A stretch of DNA of 64,000 nucleotides. Origin: JAHEKD01 sp965204695 (lineage in GTDB: Bacteria > Pseudomonadota > Gammaproteobacteria > Arenicellales > JAHEKD01). The position numbers and the translations under genes are program-made. This document shows, piece after piece, positions 42,797 to 50,780 of this stretch. The notes under the pieces are model-generated. The model had not been told where the DNA came from. It saw only the letters and a list, made by a program, of their open reading frames with translations, and searched no databases. The stretch is taken from contig OZ242007.1 in NCBI GenBank assembly GCA_965204695.1, forward strand, positions 1,116,001 to 1,180,000, written 5' to 3'. The first letter of the stretch is position 1. Every line of letters starts with the position of its first letter.

Positions 42797-44455
42797 TTAA
42801 TCGCGTAAATCCTTATGCGAGATCTTGCCAACATTTGTCTTCGGAATTTCGTCAATAAATTCCACAACTTTTGGACGTTTGTATCCCGTCAACTGTTCTT
42901 TGCAATAAGCTTTCACATCCTCTTCAGTTAGCGAATCTTTAGCCTTAACGACAAACAGCTTGACCACCTCACCGGCATTTTCATCAGCAATACCAATGGC
43001 AGCCGCTTCGACAATATCGGGATGCTGGGTGACCACGTCTTCGACTTCATTTGGAAAAACATTAAAGCCGGAGACCAGAATCATATTCTTCTTGCGATCT
43101 AATATCCGCACGTAACCTTTCTCGTCAATGGTGGCAAAATCACCGGTGCGGAAATAGCCATCCTTTGTGAAAGAATCTTTATTGGCATCGGGCCTGTTCC
43201 AATAACCTTGGGTCACCTGTGGGCCTTTTACACATAACTCACCTTCAGCGTTAATACCCACATCTTTACCATCATCATCTTTGATCTGAATGTAAGTTGA
43301 TGAAATGGGTAGTCCAATGCTGCCCGTAAATTCAGTGATATCCAATGGATTGATACATGCCGCCGGAGAAGTCTCGGTTAATCCGTAGGCTTCAACAACT
43401 ACAGTACCTGATGCAGCTTCCCATTCCTTAGCCACGTCTTTGGTCACAGCCATACCACCAGCAAAACTGAGTTTCATATCTTTAAACTTAATCTGGTCAA
43501 AACCGGGTGTATTAAGCAGTTTTCTGAACAAGGTGTTTACACCCAGAATAATATTAAAGTCTGTTTTTTGCAGAATTTTGACGAATCCCTCAAAATCACG
43601 GGGATTGGTAATCATAATATTTTCGATTCCCATGCTCATCATAGTAAGCATGTTCGCTGTCATACAGAAAATATGATACGCAGGTAACGCCATGATGGCT
43701 TTATCCTGTCCATGAACGAAATCGCTACTTATCCAGGCATTTGCTTGCAGTACATTGGCAACGATGTTGCCGTGAGTTAAGACAGCACCTTTTGATACAC
43801 CAGTGGTGCCTCCCGTGTACTGTAGAAATAAAACATCGTCAAAACTCAACTTCGCATCTTTGCATTGAGATTGCGAACCAATTTTCAAGGCATCCGTAAA
43901 TCGTACCGCATGTGGAATATTAAATTTCGGAACAACTTTCTTGACGTGTTTCAAGACGAAATTGATCAGTGCTGATTTTGGAAAATCCAGACAATCCCCG
44001 ATCTTAGTTGAAATAACATGTTTTACTTTAGTATTCGGTAAGGTTTTCTGAACCGTATCACCAAAGTTCTCTAAAAATAAAATCCCATCAGCACCCGAAT
44101 CATTTAATTGATGAGTTAATTCGCGAACTGTATACAGCGGATCAATGTTGACGACCACAATACCGGCCCGCATAGCACCATAAAGTGCAATGGGGTACTG
44201 CAAAACATTCGGCAGCATAATGCCAAGTCGTTGACCTTTTTTCATGCCCAGATCATTTTGTAAATAAGCTGCAAATTGCTGACTTAACTGATCAACTTCA
44301 GCAAAAGTTAGAACTTTGCCGAAGTTTGAATAACCGGGATTATTTGGGAATCGATCACAAGTGTTTTTGAAAAAATCGAAAACAGATGTGTAATCGCCGT
44401 AGTCAATATCGTGTGGCACCCCTTCAGGGTAGGATTTCAACCAAAATCGTTCCAT
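42797..44455 (-). CDS. fadD: Long-chain fatty acid-CoA ligase
   Basis: 552 residues of the AMP-forming ligase family. Motifs seen are YTGGTTGVSKGAVLTHGN (ATP/AMP loop), AYGLTETSPA, GYFRTGDFA and DRKKNMILVSGFNVFPNEVE (the FACS signature), and the C-terminal catalytic Lys in PKTNVGKISHKDLRD. It activates exogenous fatty acids at the inner membrane. It is adjacent to a TetR regulator and fadE, supporting the fad assignment over other ligases. Confidence 0.94.
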   Translation of the reverse strand: MERFWLKSYPEGVPHDIDYGDYTSVFDFFKNTCDRFPNNPGYSNFGKVLTFAEVDQLSQQFAAYLQNDLGMKKGQRLGIMLPNVLQYPIALYGAMRAGIVVVNIDPLYTVRELTHQLNDSGADGILFLENFGDTVQKTLPNTKVKHVISTKIGDCLDFPKSALINFVLKHVKKVVPKFNIPHAVRFTDALKIGSQSQCKDAKLSFDDVLFLQYTGGTTGVSKGAVLTHGNIVANVLQANAWISSDFVHGQDKAIMALPAYHIFCMTANMLTMMSMGIENIMITNPRDFEGFVKILQKTDFNIILGVNTLFRKLLNTPGFDQIKFKDMKLSFAGGMAVTKDVAKEWEAASGTVVVEAYGLTETSPAACINPLDITEFTGSIGLPISSTYIQIKDDDGKDVGINAEGELCVKGPQVTQGYWNRPDANKDSFTKDGYFRTGDFATIDEKGYVRILDRKKNMILVSGFNVFPNEVEDVVTQHPDIVEAAAIGIADENAGEVVKLFVVKAKDSLTEEDVKAYCKEQLTGYKRPKVVEFIDEIPKTNVGKISHKDLRD

Positions 44456-44500
44456 TACATTACCTCTTTTAACTCTGTACGATTAGTATTGTATAAAAAT

Positions 44501-45232
44501 TTAAGCCGGTTGTTTTGCGGCCAGTGATGTTTTAACCATTAATAATATATCTTGCAGATATTGCTCCCGATCAACCTCTTGCTGTTTGCTCTTCCAAGGC
44601 TTTAAGTACCAGTCTTGAATCAAGACGAGAATATTGTGCGCAATAAATGAGGACTGTTGTGTGTCAAAAGTACCTTCTGCAACGCCAGCATCTATAATGG
44701 CTTTGTAGTTTGCGATTGTATTAAGTTCAATCTGTTTAGAATCCACCTGATGTTTCTCAGGCAAGCTGCGTGTTTCAAAATATAAAAAGAATAACCAAGG
44801 CTGCAAAATACAACTGTTATAAAACTGCAAGCGAATGGTCGTTTCCAGTTTTGACCAGGCATCGGTTTGTTGGCGGCCAATCTGCATATATTGCTCTGAG
44901 ACTTCAGAGACAAAATTTTTGACGATGACAGCAATATTCTCTTTTTTTGATATGCAAGAATAAATACTGCCCATGCTCACCCCGGTGGAATTGGACAAAT
45001 CGCGCACAGACATTTCGTGAAAACCGATTTGTGATGATAATTTAAATGCCGCTTTAAAAATCTTTTTCAAATTAGCAATGGCAACGTGACTTTTTTTGAT
45101 CTTTATATCGTCTTTATTTTGTTCATAAATCTTTTCAAATAACTTCTCCCCTTTATAGGGAAAAGCCTTTTGATAGGCATCAAAACAGGAAATATCCGGA
45201 AAATCCGAAACTTTTGCGACCAGCGCTGTCAT
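44501..45232 (-). CDS. TetR family regulator of the fad locus
   Basis: 243 residues with an unusually long N-terminal extension of about 48 residues before the helix-turn-helix (FKAAFKLSSQIGFHEMSVRD, STGVSMGSIYSCISKKENI). A C-terminal ligand domain follows. It lies between fadD and the divergent fadE with a palindromic candidate operator in the intergenic space. By analogy with PsrA and TetR-type FadR repressors it probably senses acyl-CoA; this is inference. Confidence 0.88.
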   Translation of the reverse strand: MTALVAKVSDFPDISCFDAYQKAFPYKGEKLFEKIYEQNKDDIKIKKSHVAIANLKKIFKAAFKLSSQIGFHEMSVRDLSNSTGVSMGSIYSCISKKENIAVIVKNFVSEVSEQYMQIGRQQTDAWSKLETTIRLQFYNSCILQPWLFFLYFETRSLPEKHQVDSKQIELNTIANYKAIIDAGVAEGTFDTQQSSFIAHNILVLIQDWYLKPWKSKQQEVDREQYLQDILLMVKTSLAAKQPA

Positions 45233-45293
45233 ATGGTTAAGCTTTGAATATTTAACTTGCTAAGGAAGTAGAAATAGATTAACATAAAAAAAG

Positions 45294-45309
45294 AACGAAC
45301 GCTCGTTTT
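45294..45309. promoter_or_regulatory. Candidate TetR operator between the TetR gene and fadE
   Basis: AACGAACGCTCGTTTT is an imperfect palindrome with AACGA/TCGTT half-sites, resembling the AACGAACG-CGTTCGTT form common for TetR-family fatty-acid regulators. It lies 52 bases ahead of fadE and 62 bases from the TetR start, so it could repress both directions. Confidence 0.6.
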
Positions 45310-45360
45310 ATTTTTGAAAAAACGCAATTATTTTTAACCGGTCAGTACCAGGAAACCAAA

Positions 45361-47823
45361 ATGACTACATTTATCGTTTTATTGATAGCTTTAGCCGTGT
45401 TTTTTACGCTTAGCTTTAAGCAAATATCTTTACGTACTTCTGCTATTGCAATGGCAGCAACTGCACTGTTTTCGCTGATTGCAGGTGCGAGTGGAATTCT
45501 TTCCTTCTTGCTGATCATAGCTGCTGTAGCAGTGGCTGTGCTATCAATGGATAGCATAAGAGAAAAACATTTAAGCAAACCGATTTTTACCTGGTTTAAA
45601 AATGTTTTACCTGAAATTTCTGAGACAGAGCAGGAAGCCATTGATGCCGGTACTGTCTGGTGGGATGGCGAGCTGTTCAGCGGCAAACCTGAGTGGAACA
45701 AATTACTTTCGATGCCCAAGCCCTCTTTCACTGAAGAAGAGCAAGCTTTCATGGATGGGCCTGTAAAAGAACTCTGTGCAATGGTTGATAACTGGGAAGT
45801 CAATCACAACACAACCACCATTCCACCCAAAGTCGAAAAATTCATTAAAGATAACGGCTTTTTGGGCATGATTATTCCCAAAGAGTATGGTGGTCTGGAT
45901 TTTTCCGGTATGGCGCAAACTGAAATCATCAGTTTACTGGGTTCGACCGGTGGCTGTATTGCCAACTATATTACAGTGCCCAATTCACTCGGCCCCGGTG
46001 AATTGCTAATCAAATACGGTACTGAAGAACAAAAAAATTACTACTTGCCACGTCTGGCTAAAGGTATAGATGTCCCCTGCTTTGCTTTGACTGGTCCATT
46101 AGCTGGTTCAGATGCAACTTCATTGCCTGATACCGGAGTGATCTGCAAAGGTGAATTCGAAGGCAAAGAAGTTCTCGGCATCAAACTTAACTTTAAGAAG
46201 CGCTATATCACCTTAGCCCCAGTTTCTACATTGATCGGTTTAGCCTTTAGATTAGAAGATCCTGATCACTTAATGGGTGATGTTGATGATTACGGCATTA
46301 CTTGTGCCTTAATCCCGCGTGAAACCAAGGGAATTAAAATTGGCCGTCGTCACCGTCCTATCGGCGACCCTTTCCTGAATGGTCCGATTGAAGGTGAAAA
46401 CGTCTTCGTGCCTCTAGATTACATTATTGGTGGTCCTGAAATGGCCGGTAAAGGCTGGACAATGCTGGTTAACTGTCTGTCAGTGGGTCGTTGTATTACA
46501 CTACCCAGTATTTCCAACTCATTAGCAAAACATATGTTAATGGGTACTTCTGCGTACAGCGCTGTACGTCAACAGTTTGGCTTACCAATTGCCATGTTCG
46601 AAGGTGTACAAAAACCATTAGCGCGAATCATTGGTCTGACTTACATCATGAATGCTGCCAGATTGCATACAGCACAATCATTGTCTTATGGTGAAAAGCC
46701 CAGTGTGCCTTCAGCTATTCTGAAATATCATTTAACTGAAATGGGTCGTCAAATTGCCCTGGATGCAATGGACATCCACGGTGGTAAGGCAGTGATGCTT
46801 GGCCCCAAAAACTATATTGCGGATGCTTATAGCTCGATTCCAGTGGCCATTACTGTCGAGGGTGCAAACATCATGACTCGCAATCTAATGATATTCGGTC
46901 AAGGTGCAACCCGCAGCCACCCTTACGTCTTGAAGGAAATGGAACTGGCAGGTCAGGAGATTAACGATTCGACTGTCTCTGAATTCGATAAAGTCTTTTT
47001 TGGACATGTTGGTTTCTCAATGTCCAATGCAGTACGTTCTCTAGTTTTAGGTGTAACCGGTGGTCGTTTCACTAATACTTCTGGTAACGCGAAATTAATA
47101 AAACATTATCGTGAATTGAATCGTTTGAGTGCAGCTTTTGCCTTGATCGCTGATGTCTCCATGCTGACATTACAGTCAAAGCTTAAATTCAAAGAAATGT
47201 TATCGGCTCGTCTGGGTGATTTACTAAGTTACTTGTATTTAGCTAGCATGGTGTTAAAACACTACGAATCTGAAGGTTGTCCTGAAGAGGATTATCCGGT
47301 AGTTGCATGGGCTATCAACTATTTGACTCATCAATATCAAATTGCCATGCAGGAAATCTTGCAAAATTACCCCAGCAAATTGCTGGCAATGAAAATGCGC
47401 TTCATTATTTTCCCTTTAGGCGCTCGATTTGATATGCCTTCGGACAAACTGGATAAGCAACTGGTTAAGTTATTTGTTACCGATACCGAAACTCGAAAAC
47501 GGTTACTACAAGGTACATTTGATGAAAACCTGCCAACCAACCCGGTTGGACATGTCAATGCGGTATTCATGCAAAGTCTTGAGCTGGCGCCGGTATATAA
47601 GAAGATTCGAGATGCAATTAAAGCTGACAAGATTGAAAAAGCTTTGGGTAAAGAACAAATCGAATTGGCGCAACAAGCAGGCGTCATTACCGATACTGAA
47701 GCTCAACAGTTATTCGATTTTGATGCTGAGCTAATGGAAGTCATTCATGTTGACCATTTTGAAACCAGCGAAATAGCAAAAGGTCAGCAGTCTGCGCCTC
47801 TAGTTACTTCTGAGGCGGCATAG
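45361..47823 (+). CDS. fadE: Acyl-CoA dehydrogenase
   Basis: 820 residues, the length and layout of E. coli FadE. An N-terminal hydrophobic region (1-65) is followed by AIDAGTVWWDGELFSGKPEW, EYGGLDFSGMAQTE, CFALTGPLAGSDATSLPDTG, GRRHRPIGDPFLNGP and AMDIHGGKAVMLGP. The C-terminal DUF1974-like domain is also present. It introduces the first double bond in beta-oxidation with FAD. It is divergent from the TetR-fadD-fadH-fadN-fadA run. Confidence 0.96.
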   Translation: MTTFIVLLIALAVFFTLSFKQISLRTSAIAMAATALFSLIAGASGILSFLLIIAAVAVAVLSMDSIREKHLSKPIFTWFKNVLPEISETEQEAIDAGTVWWDGELFSGKPEWNKLLSMPKPSFTEEEQAFMDGPVKELCAMVDNWEVNHNTTTIPPKVEKFIKDNGFLGMIIPKEYGGLDFSGMAQTEIISLLGSTGGCIANYITVPNSLGPGELLIKYGTEEQKNYYLPRLAKGIDVPCFALTGPLAGSDATSLPDTGVICKGEFEGKEVLGIKLNFKKRYITLAPVSTLIGLAFRLEDPDHLMGDVDDYGITCALIPRETKGIKIGRRHRPIGDPFLNGPIEGENVFVPLDYIIGGPEMAGKGWTMLVNCLSVGRCITLPSISNSLAKHMLMGTSAYSAVRQQFGLPIAMFEGVQKPLARIIGLTYIMNAARLHTAQSLSYGEKPSVPSAILKYHLTEMGRQIALDAMDIHGGKAVMLGPKNYIADAYSSIPVAITVEGANIMTRNLMIFGQGATRSHPYVLKEMELAGQEINDSTVSEFDKVFFGHVGFSMSNAVRSLVLGVTGGRFTNTSGNAKLIKHYRELNRLSAAFALIADVSMLTLQSKLKFKEMLSARLGDLLSYLYLASMVLKHYESEGCPEEDYPVVAWAINYLTHQYQIAMQEILQNYPSKLLAMKMRFIIFPLGARFDMPSDKLDKQLVKLFVTDTETRKRLLQGTFDENLPTNPVGHVNAVFMQSLELAPVYKKIRDAIKADKIEKALGKEQIELAQQAGVITDTEAQQLFDFDAELMEVIHVDHFETSEIAKGQQSAPLVTSEAA

Positions 47824-47847
47824 CTTCTGCCTAATTTTCTAAGTCTA

Positions 47848-47948
47848 CCCCTCCTATCCTCCCCTGTAAGGGGAGGAACCTTTTCAAAAGTGTTAGATAG
47901 TCACAGAAAAGTTATTGTTCTCCCCCTTCCAGGGGGAGTTAGAGGGGG
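47848..47948. repeat. Two REP-like palindromes after fadE
   Basis: CCCCTCCTATCCTCCCCTGT-AAGGGGAGGAACC (47848-47880) and CTCCCCCTTCCAGGGGGAG-TTAGAGGGGG (47920-47948). The first can act as a terminator-like hairpin after fadE. The second lies inside the only possible 5' end of the MOSC frame. Confidence 0.78.
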
Positions 47949-48469
47949 TAATCATAAATAATCTACAAACACTACTAAACACCCTCCCCCAAACAGGCAA
48001 AGTTATCTGGATCGGTTTACGACCGGCAAAAAAAGCAGCAATGCATGTTCTCCAAAGTGTACAAGCCAATACAAAAAATGGATTGGTTGGTGATCGTTAC
48101 AATGGGCGTAGCGGGAACCGCCAAGTGACTTTAATTCAGGCAGAGCATTCACCTGTAATCGCAAGCTGCCTGGGAGTTGATGTAATTCCACTTGAGCTAT
48201 TACGCCGCAATATTGTAGTCAGCGGCATTAATTTGCTGGCACTAAAAGATAAAGCATTTTCGATTGGTGAAGCAAAAATGGAAATGACTGGCCTTTGTCA
48301 TCCTTGTTCGTATATGGAACAAGCTTTAGGCCCTGGTGGCTACAATGCGGTGCGAGGTCACGGCGGTATTACTGCCCGAGTTATTCAAGACGGCAAGATT
48401 TCAGTGAACGATAAGGTCAGTTACTTCAGTGAAAGTGTTGATACGGAAATGAGTCACATCTGGCCATGA
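47915..48469 (+). CDS. MOSC domain protein
   Basis: Up to 184 residues. The MOSC domain is clear from GKVIWIGLRPAKKAAM onward: GLVGDRYNGRSGNRQVTLIQ, LRRNIVVSGINLLALK, MTGLCHPCSYMEQ (the sulfur-carrier Cys) and RGHGGITARVI. MOSC proteins handle sulfur for molybdenum-cofactor-type reactions. The start is a problem. After the in-frame TAG at 47894 the only usual initiator is TTG 47915, which has no ribosome site and runs straight into a REP-like palindrome. The real start may be a rare codon near 47951, so the first 12-16 residues are doubtful. Confidence 0.8.
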   Translation: MFSPFQGELEGVIINNLQTLLNTLPQTGKVIWIGLRPAKKAAMHVLQSVQANTKNGLVGDRYNGRSGNRQVTLIQAEHSPVIASCLGVDVIPLELLRRNIVVSGINLLALKDKAFSIGEAKMEMTGLCHPCSYMEQALGPGGYNAVRGHGGITARVIQDGKISVNDKVSYFSESVDTEMSHIWP

Positions 48470-49003
48470 CCGTGTGCCATCTACGTCAAAATGGATAGTA
48501 TGAGCGCCTGCATCATAACCGCTTTTTAGATCAAACCAGTAATCGCCCACCATTACCGTCTCATTAGGGCTCACTGACCAGCTGCTAATTAATTTCAAGA
48601 CACCTTCCGGATCGGGTTTGGGTGCACAACATTCTCGGCCAAGAATATTTTCTTGCTTAAAATACCTCATCAGGCCACAGGCTTTTAAAGTGGTAAAAGC
48701 AATCTCTAAACTGTTACGGGTAACAATTCCCAAGTTGTGACCTGTTGTTGTTAAATGATTTAATAACCGTTCCACATCAGGTTGCGGCTGTGCTTGATGA
48801 GCCAGCTCAAGCTCAATATCATAAAGTTCTTGATGAACTCGTTGGGCCTGGTCAGCCGGTAATTTTTTGATTTCTTCCAAAATAGGTTTGTCTTGCGGCA
48901 TACCAAGCTGGCTACGTATAGCATTGAAATCATGACAGGCGACAGTAAGTGTGCCGTCCATGTCAAAAATCCAGTTTTTGAAGTTTTGAAGCTGTGATTT
49001 CAT
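48401..49003 (-). CDS. HAD-superfamily hydrolase (phosphoglycolate phosphatase-like)
   Basis: 200 residues. HAD motif I is in WIFDMDGTLTVACHDF, motif II in GIVTRNS, the motif III Lys in APKPDP and motif IV in VMVGDYWFDLKSGYDAG. It dephosphorylates a small metabolite, unidentified. Its last 69 bases overlap the convergent MOSC gene, an unusually long antisense overlap. Confidence 0.87.
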   Translation of the reverse strand: MKSQLQNFKNWIFDMDGTLTVACHDFNAIRSQLGMPQDKPILEEIKKLPADQAQRVHQELYDIELELAHQAQPQPDVERLLNHLTTTGHNLGIVTRNSLEIAFTTLKACGLMRYFKQENILGRECCAPKPDPEGVLKLISSWSVSPNETVMVGDYWFDLKSGYDAGAHTIHFDVDGTRSWPDVTHFRINTFTEVTDLIVH

Positions 49004-49020
49004 TGGCTAGAATTTTATTA

Positions 49021-49217
49021 ACGTTCGCGAAAGCGACAGAATACCACGGGTTTACCCGTTGATGAATGAGTGTATGTAGATTGAACATCACAAATTGCAA
49101 CCTATTTGAACTGTGATGTTCACCGTGTCAGGCCGAAAGGGCTGTCACGGTTAGCACCTCCGGCTTAGCCGGATTTTATTAACGATATTGAGGTTCCGAC
49201 ACAAGGCCGGGGAATCT
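49021..49217 (+). repeat. Composite palindromic repeat, copy C
   Basis: It is the most complete copy: ACCACGGGT..ACCCGT, TTGAACATCACA..TGTGATGTTCA, GGCCGAAAGGGCTG, TCCGGCTTAGCCGGA, GAGGTTCCGACACAAGGCCGG and GGAATCT. It lies in the space between the HAD gene (divergent start at 49003) and the aldehyde dehydrogenase gene, so here it is upstream of both genes and not at a gene end. Confidence 0.88.
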
Positions 49218-49294
49218 GCTGGAAAACGCACTTGAATAGAATTACTATTGCCAACATATATTTAAATCATTGACCGATCAGCCAGGAACACGCC

Positions 49295-50725
49295 ATGAAA
49301 CAATACTTGCAATTTTATATTGATGGACAATGGGTTGACCCATCAGCTCCTAACCAGTTAGAAGTTATCAACCCCGCCACAGAAACCCCATTCGCCAGCA
49401 TAAGCATGGGCTCAAAAGCCGATGTTGATAACGCGGTAGCCGTCGCGCGCAAAGCATTCAACAGCTATTCCAACTTCAGCGTCCAAGAACGGATTGAACT
49501 AATGGAAAACGTCATAAACGTCTACAAAAAGCGTTGGGATGACTTAGCCGAAGCGACTTCAATGGAAATGGGATCGCCCATCAAACACGCCCGTGGTGCT
49601 CAGGCAGCGCTGGGCTTAGGTCATATAAAAAGCACCCTGAATGCATTGAAGAATTTTGAATTCGAAACCGTTAAAGACGACATGATCTTGCGTCACGAAC
49701 CAATTGGTGTTTGTGGGCTAATCACACCTTGGAACTGGCCATTAAATCAAATTTCTGCAAAAGTGTCTCCCGCCCTGGCAGCCGGTTGCACAATGATATT
49801 AAAGCCTAGTGAAGTCTCACCGATTACCGGCATCGTCTGGACTGAAGTTATGCATGAAGCCGGTGTGCCTGCTGGTGTTTACAACCTGATCAATGGTAAC
49901 GGTCCGGATGTGGGCGAGCATATGTCTCGTCATCCAGATATCGACATGATGTCATTTACCGGTTCAACTCGCGGCGGCATCGCTGTAGCAAAAGCATCTG
50001 CAGATACTGTTAAACGAGTCGGTCAAGAACTCGGCGGAAAATCGGCAAATATCATTCTTAGTGATACTGACGTGGCTAAAGCAGTTGCCGACGGCATCGA
50101 TTACGTTATGGATAACAGTGGTCAATCCTGTAACGCACCCACACGAATGTTAGTGCCTGCTAATCAAATGGACGTCGCTATCGAAGCCGCCAGAGCAGCT
50201 GCGAATAAAATTCCTATTGGCGACCCCTCATCTGAGGACACTGAAATCGGTCCTGTTGTAAGCGATATCCAATACGAGAAAATTACCGGATTGATTCAGG
50301 CAGGAATTGATGAAGGTGCCACGCTGGTTGCAGGCGGTCCGGATAAACCTGAAGGTTTAGAAACGGGTTATTATGTAAAACCAACAGTCTTTGCTAACGT
50401 CAGCAATGACATGACCATTGCCCGTGAAGAAATTTTTGGTCCGGTAGTTTGTATCCTCGCCTACAACACTGAAGAAGAAGCCATTGAAATTGCTAATGAT
50501 ACAGAGTATGGCTTAGCCGGTTATGTATCCTCAGGTGATATGGAACACGCCAAAGCCGTCGCACGTCAAATCCGCGCCGGACAAGTTGCCATCAATTATG
50601 TTGGCGGTAATACAAATACGCCTTTTGGTGGCTACAAGCAATCGGGCAATGGCCGTGAAAAAAGTGTTTGGGGACTTCATGAGTTCTTAGAGCTTAAGGC
50701 GATTACAGGCTCACAAGCGAGTTAG
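49295..50725 (+). CDS. Aldehyde dehydrogenase family protein
   Basis: 476 residues. NAD-binding and catalytic motifs are ITPWNWPL, SFTGSTRGG, the Glu in QELGGKSANIIL, the nucleophile Cys in NSGQSCNAPTRM, EEIFGPV and NTPFGGYKQSGNGRE. It oxidises an aldehyde to an acid with NAD(P)+. The substrate is unknown. It is followed by an acyl-CoA synthetase gene 55 bases later, so the product acid may be activated to a CoA thioester. Confidence 0.93.
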   Translation: MKQYLQFYIDGQWVDPSAPNQLEVINPATETPFASISMGSKADVDNAVAVARKAFNSYSNFSVQERIELMENVINVYKKRWDDLAEATSMEMGSPIKHARGAQAALGLGHIKSTLNALKNFEFETVKDDMILRHEPIGVCGLITPWNWPLNQISAKVSPALAAGCTMILKPSEVSPITGIVWTEVMHEAGVPAGVYNLINGNGPDVGEHMSRHPDIDMMSFTGSTRGGIAVAKASADTVKRVGQELGGKSANIILSDTDVAKAVADGIDYVMDNSGQSCNAPTRMLVPANQMDVAIEAARAAANKIPIGDPSSEDTEIGPVVSDIQYEKITGLIQAGIDEGATLVAGGPDKPEGLETGYYVKPTVFANVSNDMTIAREEIFGPVVCILAYNTEEEAIEIANDTEYGLAGYVSSGDMEHAKAVARQIRAGQVAINYVGGNTNTPFGGYKQSGNGREKSVWGLHEFLELKAITGSQAS

Positions 50726-50735
50726 CAACTATTCT

Positions 50736-50768
50736 GATAGAGTTCGGTTATGGTAACCGAACTCTATC
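50736..50768 (+). promoter_or_regulatory. Perfect 15-bp hairpin between two catabolic genes
   Basis: GATAGAGTTCGGTTA (50736-50750) pairs without mismatch to TAACCGAACTCTATC (50754-50768). No U-run follows, and the next gene's ATG is 12 bases further on. It could be an RNA processing or attenuation element, or a terminator leaving partial read-through. Confidence 0.6.
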
Positions 50769-50780
50769 AATTCCCACATC

